NCBI RefSeq assembly: GCF_018138085.1
Contig: NZ_CP073105.1
Location: 1,736,001 to 1,800,000 of the forward strand
From: Stutzerimonas stutzeri
GTDB taxonomy: Bacteria > Pseudomonadota > Gammaproteobacteria > Pseudomonadales > Pseudomonadaceae
Direction: 5' to 3'
DNA: 64,000 nt
The notes under the pieces are model-generated. The model was not told the origin of the DNA and searched no databases. It worked only from the letters and a program-made list of their open reading frames with translations. Positions 54,454 through 63,984 of the stretch are shown piece by piece. Every line of letters begins with the position of its first letter. Positions within the stretch are counted from its first letter, which is position 1. The position numbers were made by a program, and so were the translations under genes.

Positions 54454-55248
54454 ATGACGCAAGCAGACCAAAGCCTGGCGGAGTTCGAAGCGACTCTGCG
54501 GGCTCATGCACCCCAATTGATCGAAAGTCTGCAACAGGGCCGCTTCGAAGAAGCCACGCAACTGTTCAACGAGCTCAATCAGGCGCGCAACCATGGCCTC
54601 TATCAGGAGGTCGGCAAACTAACCCGTGAACTGCACAACGCCATCGTTAAGCTGGAGATGGACACCTGCGCCACGGGCGGCGATCCGTCACCGATCACCG
54701 ACGCCACCGATCGTCTCTCTTACGTCGTGGAAATGACCGAGAAAGCGGCCAATCGCACCATGGACCTGGTCGAAGAATCGGCGCCGCTGGTGAACTACGT
54801 CAGCTATGAAGCCCAGAGCCTGACTGCCGACTGGCAGCGCTTCATGCGCCGCGACATGAATGCCGAACAGTTCCGCGATCTGGTCAAGCGTATCGATCAG
54901 TTTCTCCAGCGCAGCATGAACGATGGCAGCCAGCTGTCGCAGAACCTCAGCGAGATCATGCTCGCCCAGGATTTCCAGGACCTTACCGGCCAGGTGATCA
55001 AAAGAGTGACCCGGCTCATTACAGAGCTCGAAAGTAACCTGCTTAATCTGGTGCTGATGGCAGGGCAGGTCGACCGGGTCGCGGGGATTCAGCACGACCG
55101 CGATGCGATGCGCGCCGAGCAGGAAAAGAAAAAACAGGAAAAAGCGCCTTCCAACGGTGAAGGTCCGCAGATGCATGCCGATATACGTGAGGATGTCGTA
55201 TCCGGGCAAGACGATGTCGATGATCTGCTTTCGAGCCTGGGCTTTTAG
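54454..55248 (+). CDS. cheZ: CheY phosphatase CheZ
   Basis: This 264-residue helical phosphatase has the catalytic Gln region LAQDFQDLTGQVIKRV and a C-terminal peptide that binds CheY (DDVDDLLSSLGF). It follows cheY by 23 bases and precedes cheA by 12. Confidence 0.96.
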   Translation: MTQADQSLAEFEATLRAHAPQLIESLQQGRFEEATQLFNELNQARNHGLYQEVGKLTRELHNAIVKLEMDTCATGGDPSPITDATDRLSYVVEMTEKAANRTMDLVEESAPLVNYVSYEAQSLTADWQRFMRRDMNAEQFRDLVKRIDQFLQRSMNDGSQLSQNLSEIMLAQDFQDLTGQVIKRVTRLITELESNLLNLVLMAGQVDRVAGIQHDRDAMRAEQEKKKQEKAPSNGEGPQMHADIREDVVSGQDDVDDLLSSLGF

Positions 55249-55260
55249 GGGAAGGTGAAT

Positions 55261-57435
55261 ATGAGCTTCGACGCCGATGAAGAAATCCTCCAGGACTTCC
55301 TGGTTGAGGCCGGCGAGATTCTCGAACTATTGTCCGAGCAACTGGTGGAGCTGGAAAGCAGCCCCGACGATACAGCCTTGCTCAATGCGATTTTTCGCGG
55401 TTTCCATACGGTAAAAGGTGGCGCAGGCTTCCTCCAGCTGCACGAGTTGGTGGAGTGCTGCCACATCGCCGAAAATGTCTTCGACATCCTGCGCAAGGGT
55501 GAGCGTCGCGTCGACTCGGAATTGATGGATGTCGTGCTCCAGGCACTGGACGCCGTCAATGAAATGTTCGCCCAGGTGCGTGAACGGACCGAAGTTACGC
55601 CTGCCACGCCCGAGCTGCTCGCGGCGTTGGCGCGCCTGGCCGAGCCGGGCGGAGCGCCGGAGGCGGTAGTCGAAGCTGCACCGGAGCCGGAGCCCGAGCC
55701 GGTCGCTGAGACAGCCGATAGCGAGTTCGAGCAGTTCCTCGGCGCGTTGGATGAAACCGAGAACGCCGCAGCCGCTGGCGCAACGGACGAAATCACCGAC
55801 GAGGAATTTGAGTCGCTGCTCGATCAGCTGCATGGCAAGGGCCAGTTCGTGGCGGAGCCCGGCGCCAATCCCGCGCCGCCAGCGGTCACGGCAACCGAAG
55901 CCCCGGCCGGCGATGAAATTACTGACGACGAATTCGAGGCGTTGCTCGACCAGTTGCATGGCAAGGGGCAATTTGCAGCGCCCGCTGCCGCTGCGCCAGC
56001 GGCGTCCGCGGAGCCCACGGCGCCGACCCCCGCGGCGGGTGGTGACGAGATCACCGATGACGAGTTCGAGGCGCTGTTGGATCAACTGCACGGCAAAGGC
56101 AAGTTCGAGCCCGAGGCGACGGTAGCCGCTGTCGAAAAGCCGGCGCCGGCGGCAAACAAGCCCGCCCCGGCGAAACCCGCTGCGCCACCATCGCCCAGCA
56201 AGGCGGCGCCGGCCAAGGCCGAGCCGGCGACCAAGGCCGCTCCCGCCGCGGAAAAGCCGGCGAGCGAAGCCGAAACGACCGTGCGGGTCGATACCGCGCG
56301 ACTCGATGAAATCATGAACATGGTCGGCGAGCTGGTGCTGGTGCGTAACCGCTTGGTTCGGCTGGGTTCCAACAGCAGCGATGAAGCCATGGCCAAGGCC
56401 GTGTCCAATCTGGATGTGGTGACGGCCGATCTGCAGAGCGCAGTGATGAAGACGCGCATGCAGCCGATCAAGAAGGTGTTCGGCCGTTTCCCGCGACTGG
56501 TTCGGGATCTGGCTCGCAGCCTGAAAAAAGAGATCAACCTGGAGTTGGTCGGGGAAGAAACCGATCTGGACAAGAACCTCGTCGAGGCCCTGGCCGATCC
56601 GTTGGTGCATCTGGTGCGCAACGCCGTCGACCACGGCATCGAAACGCCCGAAGAGCGCGAGGCGGCTGGCAAGCCGCGGATCGGCAAGGTGGTGCTCTCC
56701 GCCGAACAGGAAGGCGACCACATCCTGCTGATGATCACTGATGACGGCAAGGGCATGGACGCTGAGATCCTGCGGGCCAAGGCGGTGGAGAAGGGGCTGC
56801 TCGATCGCGATGCAGCGGAGCGCCTGAGCGATCTGGAGTCCTACAACCTGATCTTCGCTCCGGGCTTTTCGACCAAGTCGGAAATCTCCGACGTGTCCGG
56901 TCGTGGCGTTGGCATGGACGTGGTCAAGACCAAGATTTCCCAGCTCAACGGTACGGTCAACGTGTTCTCCAACAAGGGCCAGGGCTCGCGCGTTGTCATC
57001 AAGGTACCGCTGACGCTGGCGATCATGCCGACGTTGATGGTGATGCTGGGTGATCAGGCGTTTGCCTTCCCGCTGGTCAACGTCAACGAGATCTTCCATC
57101 TGGACCTGTCCCGCACCAACGTGGTCGATGGCCAGGAAGTGGTGATCGTGCGCGACAAGGCGCTGCCCTTGTTCTACCTCAAGCGCTGGTTGGTGCAAGG
57201 CGCCGAGCGCGAGGAGCAGCGTGAGGGACACGTGGTCATTCTGAGCGTCGGCAATCAGAGCATCGGCTTTGTCGTCGACCAGCTGGTCGGCCAGGAGGAG
57301 GTAGTGATCAAGCCGCTGGGCAAGATGCTGCAGGGCACACCGGGCATGTCCGGTGCGACCATCACTGGCGACGGCCGTATCGCCTTGATCCTGGATGTCC
57401 CGAGCATGCTCAAGCGTTACGCGCGCCGGATCTGA
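55261..57435 (+). CDS. cheA: Chemotaxis histidine kinase CheA
   Basis: This 724-residue kinase has an Hpt (P1) domain with H49 (FHTVKGGAGF), a long acidic/Pro-Ala linker, a dimerisation domain (RLDEIMNMVGELVLVRNRLV), an ATPase domain (LVRNAVDHGIETPEER, then DDGKGMD and GRGVGMDVVKTKI) and a CheW-like domain. The linker has three copies of a DEITDxEFExLLDQLHGKGxF motif at residues 176-196, 218-238 and 262-282. There is no clear separate P2 domain. The ATG at 55261 is preferred to a GTG at 55255. Confidence 0.97.
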   Translation: MSFDADEEILQDFLVEAGEILELLSEQLVELESSPDDTALLNAIFRGFHTVKGGAGFLQLHELVECCHIAENVFDILRKGERRVDSELMDVVLQALDAVNEMFAQVRERTEVTPATPELLAALARLAEPGGAPEAVVEAAPEPEPEPVAETADSEFEQFLGALDETENAAAAGATDEITDEEFESLLDQLHGKGQFVAEPGANPAPPAVTATEAPAGDEITDDEFEALLDQLHGKGQFAAPAAAAPAASAEPTAPTPAAGGDEITDDEFEALLDQLHGKGKFEPEATVAAVEKPAPAANKPAPAKPAAPPSPSKAAPAKAEPATKAAPAAEKPASEAETTVRVDTARLDEIMNMVGELVLVRNRLVRLGSNSSDEAMAKAVSNLDVVTADLQSAVMKTRMQPIKKVFGRFPRLVRDLARSLKKEINLELVGEETDLDKNLVEALADPLVHLVRNAVDHGIETPEEREAAGKPRIGKVVLSAEQEGDHILLMITDDGKGMDAEILRAKAVEKGLLDRDAAERLSDLESYNLIFAPGFSTKSEISDVSGRGVGMDVVKTKISQLNGTVNVFSNKGQGSRVVIKVPLTLAIMPTLMVMLGDQAFAFPLVNVNEIFHLDLSRTNVVDGQEVVIVRDKALPLFYLKRWLVQGAEREEQREGHVVILSVGNQSIGFVVDQLVGQEEVVIKPLGKMLQGTPGMSGATITGDGRIALILDVPSMLKRYARRI

Positions 57436-57484
57436 TCACGAGGCAGCGGCTTTCGCCGACCGCTGCCGCCGCTAGGAGTGTTTT

Positions 57485-58591
57485 ATGGCAGTCAAGGTCC
57501 TGGTGGTGGACGATTCAGGCTTCTTCCGCCGCCGTGTATCGGAGATCCTCTCTTCGGACCCCAATATTCAGGTAATCGGCACCGCGACCAACGGCCGCGA
57601 AGCGATCGATCAGGCGCTGGCGTTGAAACCCGACGTCATCACCATGGATTACGAGATGCCAATGATGGACGGCATCACGGCCGTGCGGCAGATAATGCAG
57701 CGCTGCCCGACGCCGGTGTTGATGTTTTCGTCGCTTACCCACGAAGGTGCCCGTGTCACGCTCGATGCGCTGGATGCCGGCGCCGTGGACTTTTTGCCGA
57801 AGAACTTCGAAGACATCTCGCGCAGTCCGGACAAGGTCAAGCAGCTGCTCTGCGAGAAAATCCACACCATCTCGCGCAGCAACCGTCGTTTCAGCAGCAC
57901 CACCAGCGCGCCAGCCGCTAGCGCGTCGCTAACGCGTCCCGCCGGTTCCGGCGGCGCTACGCCGGCAGCGCCGCGCCCCGCCGCGCCCGTACACGCCCCG
58001 ACTTCCACATCGGCAGCGCCGCGGCGCAAGGCGTATCGGCTGGTGGCTATCGGCACCTCCACCGGTGGTCCGGTGGCCCTTCAGCGCGTGCTGACCCAGC
58101 TGCCCGCCAGTTTTCCGGCGCCTATCGTGCTGATACAGCATATGCCGGCTGCGTTCACCAAGGCGTTCGCCGAGCGCCTGGACAAGCTTTGCAAGATCCG
58201 CGTGAAAGAAGCCGAAGACGGTGACCTGCTGCGTCCGGGGCTCGCACTGCTGGCCCCGGGCGGCAAGCAAATGATGGTCGACGGGCGCGGTGCGGTGCGC
58301 ATCTTGCCGGGTGACGAGCGGCTTCATTACCGGCCGTGCGTGGACGTCACCTTTGGCTCAGCTGCCAAGGCGTTTCACGACAAGGTGCTGGCGGTCGTGC
58401 TGACCGGCATGGGCGCCGACGGCCGAGAGGGCGCGCGTATGCTCAAGCAGAGCGGTAGCCAGGTATGGGCGCAGGACGAGGCCAGCTGTGTCATCTATGG
58501 CATGCCGATGGCGGTGGTTAAAGCCAACCTCAGCGATGCGGTGTATGGACTCGACGATATCGGCCGTCACCTGAGCGAGGCCTGCCTCTGA
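57485..58591 (+). CDS. cheB: Chemotaxis methylesterase CheB
   Basis: This 368-residue enzyme demethylates or deamidates receptors. The receiver domain has phospho-acceptor D55 ([13 protein letters not shown]), a Ser/Ala/Pro-rich linker follows, and the esterase domain carries the Ser (IGTSTGGP), His (IQHMPAAFT) and Asp (TGMGADG) triad. It overlaps motC by one base. Confidence 0.97.
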   Translation: MAVKVLVVDDSGFFRRRVSEILSSDPNIQVIGTATNGREAIDQALALKPDVITMDYEMPMMDGITAVRQIMQRCPTPVLMFSSLTHEGARVTLDALDAGAVDFLPKNFEDISRSPDKVKQLLCEKIHTISRSNRRFSSTTSAPAASASLTRPAGSGGATPAAPRPAAPVHAPTSTSAAPRRKAYRLVAIGTSTGGPVALQRVLTQLPASFPAPIVLIQHMPAAFTKAFAERLDKLCKIRVKEAEDGDLLRPGLALLAPGGKQMMVDGRGAVRILPGDERLHYRPCVDVTFGSAAKAFHDKVLAVVLTGMGADGREGARMLKQSGSQVWAQDEASCVIYGMPMAVVKANLSDAVYGLDDIGRHLSEACL

Positions 58592-59331
58592 TGGACGTGC
58601 TCAGCCTGATCGGGCTGGTCCTCGCGTTCGTTGCCATCGTCGGCGGCAACTTTCTCGAGGGCGGTCACGTTTCGGCATTACTCAACGGTCCGGCGGCCCT
58701 GATCGTGCTGGGCGGCACCCTGGGCGCCGTCCTGTTGCAGACGCCGATGACCGTGTTCATGCGCGCCATGGCCATTCTCGGCTGGATCTTTTTTCCGCCA
58801 CGTATCGACATGGCCGGCGGTATCAGCCTGGTCACTGGCTGGAGCGCCACTGCGCGCAAGGAAGGGTTGCTGGGGCTCGAGCCGATCGCTGAAACCGAAG
58901 CCGACCCCTATGCGCGCAAGGGCCTGCAGTTGCTGGTCGACGGTGCCGAGCCGGAGGTGATCCGCAGCATTCTGGAGGTCGACCTGTACACCCAGGAGAC
59001 CCGCGATCTTCGCGCGGCGAAAGTATTTGAAAGCATGGGTGGCTACTCGCCAACGGTGGGTATCATCGGCGCGGTGATGGGATTGATCCACGTGATGGGC
59101 AACCTGGCCGATCCCAGCCAGCTGGGCAATGGCATCGCGGTTGCATTCGTCGCCACTATCTACGGCGTCGCCTTCGCCAACCTGTTGGTGCTGCCGGTGG
59201 GTAACAAGCTCAAGAGTGTCGTGCAGAAGCACACCGCCTACCGCGAGATGCTGCTCGAAGGCGTCCTGTCGATTGCCGAGGGGGAAAACCCGCGGTCGAT
59301 CGAAATGAAGCTGCAAGGCTTCATGGATTGA
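58591..59331 (+). CDS. motC: Flagellar stator protein MotC (MotA family)
   Basis: This 246-residue inner-membrane protein forms a second, swarming-associated stator with MotD. It has four membrane segments, the cytoplasmic loop with charged residues (DPYARKGLQLLVDG) and the late MGLIHVMGNLADPSQLGNGIAVAFVATIYGVAFAN region. A 151-base gap then precedes motD. Confidence 0.95.
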   Translation: MDVLSLIGLVLAFVAIVGGNFLEGGHVSALLNGPAALIVLGGTLGAVLLQTPMTVFMRAMAILGWIFFPPRIDMAGGISLVTGWSATARKEGLLGLEPIAETEADPYARKGLQLLVDGAEPEVIRSILEVDLYTQETRDLRAAKVFESMGGYSPTVGIIGAVMGLIHVMGNLADPSQLGNGIAVAFVATIYGVAFANLLVLPVGNKLKSVVQKHTAYREMLLEGVLSIAEGENPRSIEMKLQGFMD

Positions 59332-59482
59332 ATGATGCGAGGCTGACGGCGCGTATTCCTGCCGCTGGGCATATGGGAACCAACATGGCAAACGCTCGAA
59401 ACAACGCCGCAATCGGTCGCCGCTCCGACACAAGATCCGCGCTCGCGCCCGCTTGCCTGTCTGTTGCGGGAGTCGCCTGATC

Positions 59483-60310
59483 ATGGCGCGGCGCAGGCTG
59501 CACGAGGAGCCGGAGAATCATGAGCGCTGGCTGGTTTCCTACGCCGATTTCATCACGTTGCTGTTTGCCTTCTTCGTGGTGATGTACTCGATTTCCTCGC
59601 TCAACGAAGGCAAATACAAGATTCTGTCCGACTCGCTGGTCGGCGTTTTCAACCAGCCGGATCGTGCCGTCAAGCCGATCCCGATCGGTGAAGAGCAGCC
59701 GCGGACCAGCCATCAGGACCTCAGCGCCAGCGACACGGCGCAAGCCGGTGACGCTCCGGTCGATCCTCTGGATAGCATCGTACGCAGCATGCGCGCGGCG
59801 TTTGCCGACCTTATCGGGTCGCATCAGCTCACGGTGCGAGGCAACGAGCAGTGGGTCGAGATCGAACTCAACTCCAGCTTGCTGTTCCCCAGTGGCGATG
59901 CGCTGCCAAACGATATGGCGTTCGGCATACTCGACAAGGTTGCCAATATTCTGGCGCCTTTCGATAACCCTATCCACGTGGAAGGCTTTACCGACAACCT
60001 GCCCATCAGCACCGACAAATATCCAACCAACTGGGAGCTTTCGGCGGCGCGAGCCGGCAGCGTGGTTCGGATGTTGGCGGCCGGCGGTGTGCAGGCCTCG
60101 CGCCTGGCGGCGGTCGGCTATGGTGAATTCCAGCCCATCGCCGATAACTCGACGGCGGAGGGGAGGGCGCGCAATCGCCGAGTCATCCTGGTTATTTCGC
60201 GAAATCTCGATGTGCGCCGCAGCGTGACCGGCGTCGGCAGTGCCAATGCTCGGGTTGCCGGAGCTGCCGGACAATCTGGCACACAACCTGCACCAGCTTC
60301 GGCTCAATAG
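59483..60310 (+). CDS. motD: Flagellar stator protein MotD (MotB family)
   Basis: This 275-residue protein has one N-terminal membrane segment with the proton-carrying D22 (SYADFITLLFAFFVVMYSISS), a plug-like linker and a C-terminal OmpA-like peptidoglycan-binding domain (PIHVEGFTDNLPIS, then GRARNRRVILVI). The ATG at 59483 begins the family-like MARRR. Confidence 0.95.
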   Translation: MARRRLHEEPENHERWLVSYADFITLLFAFFVVMYSISSLNEGKYKILSDSLVGVFNQPDRAVKPIPIGEEQPRTSHQDLSASDTAQAGDAPVDPLDSIVRSMRAAFADLIGSHQLTVRGNEQWVEIELNSSLLFPSGDALPNDMAFGILDKVANILAPFDNPIHVEGFTDNLPISTDKYPTNWELSAARAGSVVRMLAAGGVQASRLAAVGYGEFQPIADNSTAEGRARNRRVILVISRNLDVRRSVTGVGSANARVAGAAGQSGTQPAPASAQ

Positions 60311-60398
60311 GGGCCGCGTGCGGCGTCGTCAAATCCCCGTCGCCGGCTAGCTCGGCGCGGCAGTTCCCGGTCTGGTTCGATCCGGATGGAAGAGAGTT

Positions 60399-61187
60399 AT
60401 GAGAGTCTGGGCAGTAGCCAATCAGAAAGGTGGAGTGGGCAAAACCACCACGTCCATCGCGCTCGCCGGTTTGCTGGCCGATTCGGGCAAGCGTGTCGTG
60501 GCACTCGATCTGGATCCCCACGGTTCGATGACCAGCTATTTCGGTCATGATCCGGATAACCTCGAGCACAGCGTTTTCGACCTGTTCCAGCATCAAGGCG
60601 CCGTTCCGGAAGGCCTGCCCTGGCAGCTGCTGCTGCCGACGAGCCATGAACGTATCTCCTTGCTGCCCTCGAGCACGGTGCTGGCGACGCTGGAGCGTCA
60701 GTCGCCCGGGCAGAACGGCCTCGGCCTGGTCATTGCCAAAAGCCTGTCGCAGCTCTGGGAGGATTTCGATTACGCCATCATCGATAGCCCGCCGCTGCTC
60801 GGCGTGCTGATGGTCAATGCGCTGGCGGCCAGCCAGCAGCTGGTGATTCCGGTTCAAACCGAATTCCTCGCCATGAAGGGCCTGGAACGGATGGTCAGCA
60901 CACTCGCCATGATCAACCGCTCACGCAAGCAAGCCTTGCCGTACACCATCGTGCCGACCATGTTCGACCGGCGCACCCAGGCATCGATGAACACCCTGAA
61001 GGTATTGCGCAACAACTACGAGGCCAATCTCTGGCAGGCTTTCATTCCAATCGATACCCGCCTGCGCGACGCCAGCCGTGCCGGGGTCACACCGTCGCAG
61101 CATGACCCCAACAGCCGCGCGGTGCTGGCGTACCGCGCGCTGCTCAAGACCTTGCTGGCCGCACAAGCTTCACCGCAGGTGGCCTGA
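60399..61187 (+). CDS. parC: ParC-like ParA-family ATPase (chemotaxis array positioning)
   Basis: This 262-residue ATPase positions polar chemosensory arrays. It has a deviant Walker A (NQKGGVGKTTT), ALDLDPHGSMTSYFG and YAIIDSPPLLGVLMVNALAA. Its place among che genes, ahead of a CheW-like ParP, marks it as ParC and not a plasmid ParA. No parB adjoins. Confidence 0.9.
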   Translation: MRVWAVANQKGGVGKTTTSIALAGLLADSGKRVVALDLDPHGSMTSYFGHDPDNLEHSVFDLFQHQGAVPEGLPWQLLLPTSHERISLLPSSTVLATLERQSPGQNGLGLVIAKSLSQLWEDFDYAIIDSPPLLGVLMVNALAASQQLVIPVQTEFLAMKGLERMVSTLAMINRSRKQALPYTIVPTMFDRRTQASMNTLKVLRNNYEANLWQAFIPIDTRLRDASRAGVTPSQHDPNSRAVLAYRALLKTLLAAQASPQVA

Positions 61188-61273
61188 ATGACGACGTACG
61201 GGCCCCATCTCGGTTCAAGTTCATCGTGGCTGTGGCCGATAGCCTATCCAGTTGGTTCGCACGAGTTGGTTTC

Positions 61274-62110
61274 ATGAGCCGTACCCTTCTTAAAGAAAGC
61301 CGTTCGCAACAGACGCTGCAGTCCTATCTCGACGCGCTCCTGCAGGACGCGGTGATGGAGCTGACCGAGTCGGTCAGTCACGACGAGTTTCAGGCTGCCG
61401 TGCTCGAAGAGCAGCAACGCGACGTCCAGCGGGTGCTCGCACTGCGATCGACGGCGCCACGCACGCCGGAGCCGAAGCCGGTGGTAGAGCCCGTGGCGTT
61501 GCAGAGCGAGCCTGAGGCGCTGCTGGTGTTGCAACCCGAAACAGAGCCAGAGCAACCACTGGCACCGATCGAGCCGATCGCCAGTTTCGAGCCGCAGGCC
61601 CAACAGCCTGGCGGACCGCCGGCGCACCAGAGCGGCCAACCGGAGTGGGGCGAGGAACCCTTCGAATGCCTGCTTTTCGATGTGGCCGGCCTGACCCTGG
61701 CAGTCCCGCTGGTGAGCCTCGGTTCGATCTATCCGCTGGAAGGCCACGACCTGACGCCGCTGTTTGGACAGCCCGCCTGGTTTCTGGGAATTCTGCCGAG
61801 CCAGGCTGGCAACCTGAAGGTGCTGGATACGGCTCGCTGGGTGATGGCTGAGCGATATCGCGACGACTTCCGCGAGGGGTTGCAGTATGTGATTTCCGTG
61901 CAGGGCTACGACTGGGGGCTGGCAGTCCATCAGGTGAGTCGCTCGATTCGCCTCGATCCGAAGGAAGTCAAATGGCGCACGCAGCGCAGTCAGCGGCCCT
62001 GGCTGGCCGGGACGGTGATCGAGCATATGTGCGCGCTGATGGACGTGACGGCCCTTGCAGAGCTGATCGCCAGTGGTGCGACGCGCCATCTCAAGGGCGT
62101 CCCGTCGTAA
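61274..62110 (+). CDS. parP: ParP-like CheW-domain protein
   Basis: This 278-residue protein has an N-terminal helical part, a Pro/Glu-rich linker (about 60-125) and a C-terminal CheW-like domain (FECLLFDVAGLTLAVPLVSLGSIYP, then GLQYVISVQGYDWGLAVHQVSRSI). ParP links ParC to CheA arrays. An in-frame GTG at 61226 would add 16 residues. Confidence 0.88.
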   Translation: MSRTLLKESRSQQTLQSYLDALLQDAVMELTESVSHDEFQAAVLEEQQRDVQRVLALRSTAPRTPEPKPVVEPVALQSEPEALLVLQPETEPEQPLAPIEPIASFEPQAQQPGGPPAHQSGQPEWGEEPFECLLFDVAGLTLAVPLVSLGSIYPLEGHDLTPLFGQPAWFLGILPSQAGNLKVLDTARWVMAERYRDDFREGLQYVISVQGYDWGLAVHQVSRSIRLDPKEVKWRTQRSQRPWLAGTVIEHMCALMDVTALAELIASGATRHLKGVPS

Positions 62111-62196
62111 ACGAACCGAACAATCAATGGGGCGCGCAGGCACTCCGAGTAACCGATAGAATCGACCGCCATTGCGGTACATGAAGAGGTGGGGCT

Positions 62197-62676
62197 ATGA
62201 AGATGACTTCCGCGCAGGGTTCCGATGATCCGGTTCTGCAATGGGTGACCTTTCGTCTGGACAACGAGACCTACGGCATCAACGTGATGCAGGTCCAGGA
62301 AGTGTTGCGCTATACCGAAATTGCGCCGGTGCCAGGCGCGCCTAGCTATGTGCTGGGCATCATCAACCTGCGCGGCAATGTGGTCACCGTGATCGATACC
62401 CGCCAGCGCTTCGGACTCGAGACGGCAGCGGTGTCTGACAATACCCGCATCGTCATCATCGAGGCGGACCGTCAGGTGGTTGGCATTCTGGTCGACAGCG
62501 TTGCCGAGGTGGTTTACCTGCGCCAGTCCGAGATCGAAACCGCGCCCAACGTCGGTAACGACGAGTCGGCGAAGTTCATCCAGGGCGTATGCAACAAGAA
62601 CAACGAGCTGCTGATTCTGGTCGAGCTGGACAAGATGATGAGCGAAGAAGAATGGGCGGAACTTGAGAGCATCTGA
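62197..62676 (+). CDS. cheW: Chemotaxis coupling protein CheW
   Basis: This 159-residue adaptor joins receptors to CheA. It has LQWVTFRLDNETYGINVMQVQEVLRY, GIINLRGNVVTVIDTRQRF and VDSVAEVVYL. The ribosome site GAGGTGGGG fits the ATG at 62197. It is complete. Confidence 0.97.
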   Translation: MKMTSAQGSDDPVLQWVTFRLDNETYGINVMQVQEVLRYTEIAPVPGAPSYVLGIINLRGNVVTVIDTRQRFGLETAAVSDNTRIVIIEADRQVVGILVDSVAEVVYLRQSEIETAPNVGNDESAKFIQGVCNKNNELLILVELDKMMSEEEWAELESI

Positions 62677-62679
62677 TAG

Positions 62680-63093
62680 ATGATCGCATCGCTGGTGGCG
62701 GCAGTTGTCGCGCTTGCCCTTTGCTGCCTGGCTCTGCTGGGCGGCTGCATCTGGTTGTTTCGCCGCCAGCGGGACATGGCGCGAGCCCAGGCGCTCGAGA
62801 ATGCGGCGCGTGACCAGCGTATCAAGGAGCTTGGCGCGCGGCTCGACAATTATCAGCAAAGCAGCATCAACATGGGCAAGACACTGCGCGAGCTGTCGCG
62901 CACCGTTGCTCCGTTGCCGGAGAAGCTCAGTCAGCTCGAGCAGCGCGATCCGAATAACTACACCTTCTCCCAGGCCGCCAAACTGGTCGGCATGGGCGCT
63001 AGCGCTGACGATCTCGCGCAGTTCTGTGGTTTGTCCCAGTCGGAAGCGGAACTGATGCGCAAGCTGCATCAGACACGGCGTAACACGGACTGA
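62680..63093 (+). CDS. DUF2802 membrane/coiled-coil protein
   Basis: This 137-residue protein has an N-terminal membrane segment (about 3-26), a charged coiled-coil middle (about 28-85) and a C-terminal helix-turn-helix-like part (TFSQAAKLVGMGASADDLAQFCGLSQSEAELMRKL). The DUF2802 family commonly sits at the end of pseudomonad che/fla operons. It begins three bases after cheW. The layout resembles Bacillus SwrB, but homology is not shown. Confidence 0.85.
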   Translation: MIASLVAAVVALALCCLALLGGCIWLFRRQRDMARAQALENAARDQRIKELGARLDNYQQSSINMGKTLRELSRTVAPLPEKLSQLEQRDPNNYTFSQAAKLVGMGASADDLAQFCGLSQSEAELMRKLHQTRRNTD

Positions 63094-63239
63094 CCCGCCT
63101 CCTGGCCATCGTTCCGCTGGCCGACGGACTCCCGCCGGTCATGCCGGAACACTGAACGATATGGGTATTGCTTCCTCCAATCTGGACAAGGCTTCGCCGT
63201 GTCCGGCGCAGGCCCATGCCCGGATGGGAGGAGGATGTG

Positions 63240-63680
63240 ATGCTACGCATTCTGATGGCGTGCCTGCTGGTGAGCCCGGTCTGGGTCAATGCGGCCGAAG
63301 CGCCACTCGAGATCGACGGCGCAATGACCATCAACGTGTACCAGGCCAGACAACTCCACGAGCTCGGCGCGGTGTTCATTGACGTGCGGCCGGGCCGCGA
63401 ATGGAGCTGGGGGCACGTCGATGGCGCGGTACACATGGACCTGGCGCGTGGGTTCTTCGGGTTATCGCAGGCCGACTGGCCGAGAAGCGTGCCGCTGGTG
63501 GTCTACTGCGACAGCGAGGTCTGTCCTGCCAGTGCCGAGGCGGTTCGTCTCGCCGTCGCGTGGGGTTACGAGCAGGTGTTCTACTTCCGTCAGGGGTACT
63601 TCGCCTGGGTATTGGCAGATTTTCCCCAGCAGAAAGGCCACTCCAGCGGCATCACCACGCTCAACGCACAGGCCCATTGA
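63240..63680 (+). CDS. Exported rhodanese-domain protein
   Basis: This 146-residue protein has a signal peptide (about residues 1-19) and one rhodanese domain with VFIDVRPGREWSWGHVDGAVHMDL and an active-site loop VVYCDSEVC carrying the catalytic Cys. A GGGAGGAGG ribosome site fixes the ATG at 63240. A periplasmic sulfur-transfer or thiol role is inferred. Its 3' end overlaps the FlhB-like gene by 20 bases. Confidence 0.85.
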   Translation: MLRILMACLLVSPVWVNAAEAPLEIDGAMTINVYQARQLHELGAVFIDVRPGREWSWGHVDGAVHMDLARGFFGLSQADWPRSVPLVVYCDSEVCPASAEAVRLAVAWGYEQVFYFRQGYFAWVLADFPQQKGHSSGITTLNAQAH

Positions 63681-63984
63681 GCCGCGGGATGAGCGGTGTG
63701 TCCGCTTGCCCGGTGAAGCCTGCGGGGCATTTGCCTTTGAGGTACCAGGCGAAGGCGATGATCTCCGCGATTGTGCGATACAGCGCCTCGGGGATGGCGT
63801 CGCCCAATTCCAGGCGCGCCAGCAACTTCACCAGTTCGGCATTCTCGTAGATCGGCACCTCGTGCTCGCGGGCGATCGCCAGTATCGCTTCGGCGAATTC
63901 ATCGTCGCCCTTGGCCGATAGCGTCGGTGCATTGGCGCCGTCGTAGGACAGCGCGATGGCCTGGCGCGGTGTGTCGAATGTCAT
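63661..63984 (-). CDS. FlhB C-domain-like protein (EscU/YscU/HrcU family), no NPTH
   Basis: This 107-residue cytoplasmic protein matches the FlhB cytoplasmic domain after the cleavage site (AIALSYDGANAPTLSAKGDDEFAEAILAIAREHEVPIYENAELVKLLARLELGD). It lacks the NPTH motif and the membrane region. Such FlhX-like proteins occur near flagellar genes and can partly substitute for the FlhB C-domain. It is on the minus strand, convergent with the rhodanese gene. Confidence 0.87.
   Translation of the reverse strand: MTFDTPRQAIALSYDGANAPTLSAKGDDEFAEAILAIAREHEVPIYENAELVKLLARLELGDAIPEALYRTIAEIIAFAWYLKGKCPAGFTGQADTPLIPRLNGPVR

Noticed and set aside
55327..57231. A 634-codon minus-strand open frame opposite cheA
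   Set aside because: Antisense shadow of CheA; repeats in it reflect the CheA linker motif.
60399..61187. ParA-type ATPase as a sign of a plasmid or integrated element
   Set aside because: It has no parB or origin beside it and lies before a CheW-domain ParP within chemotaxis genes, the known ParC context.
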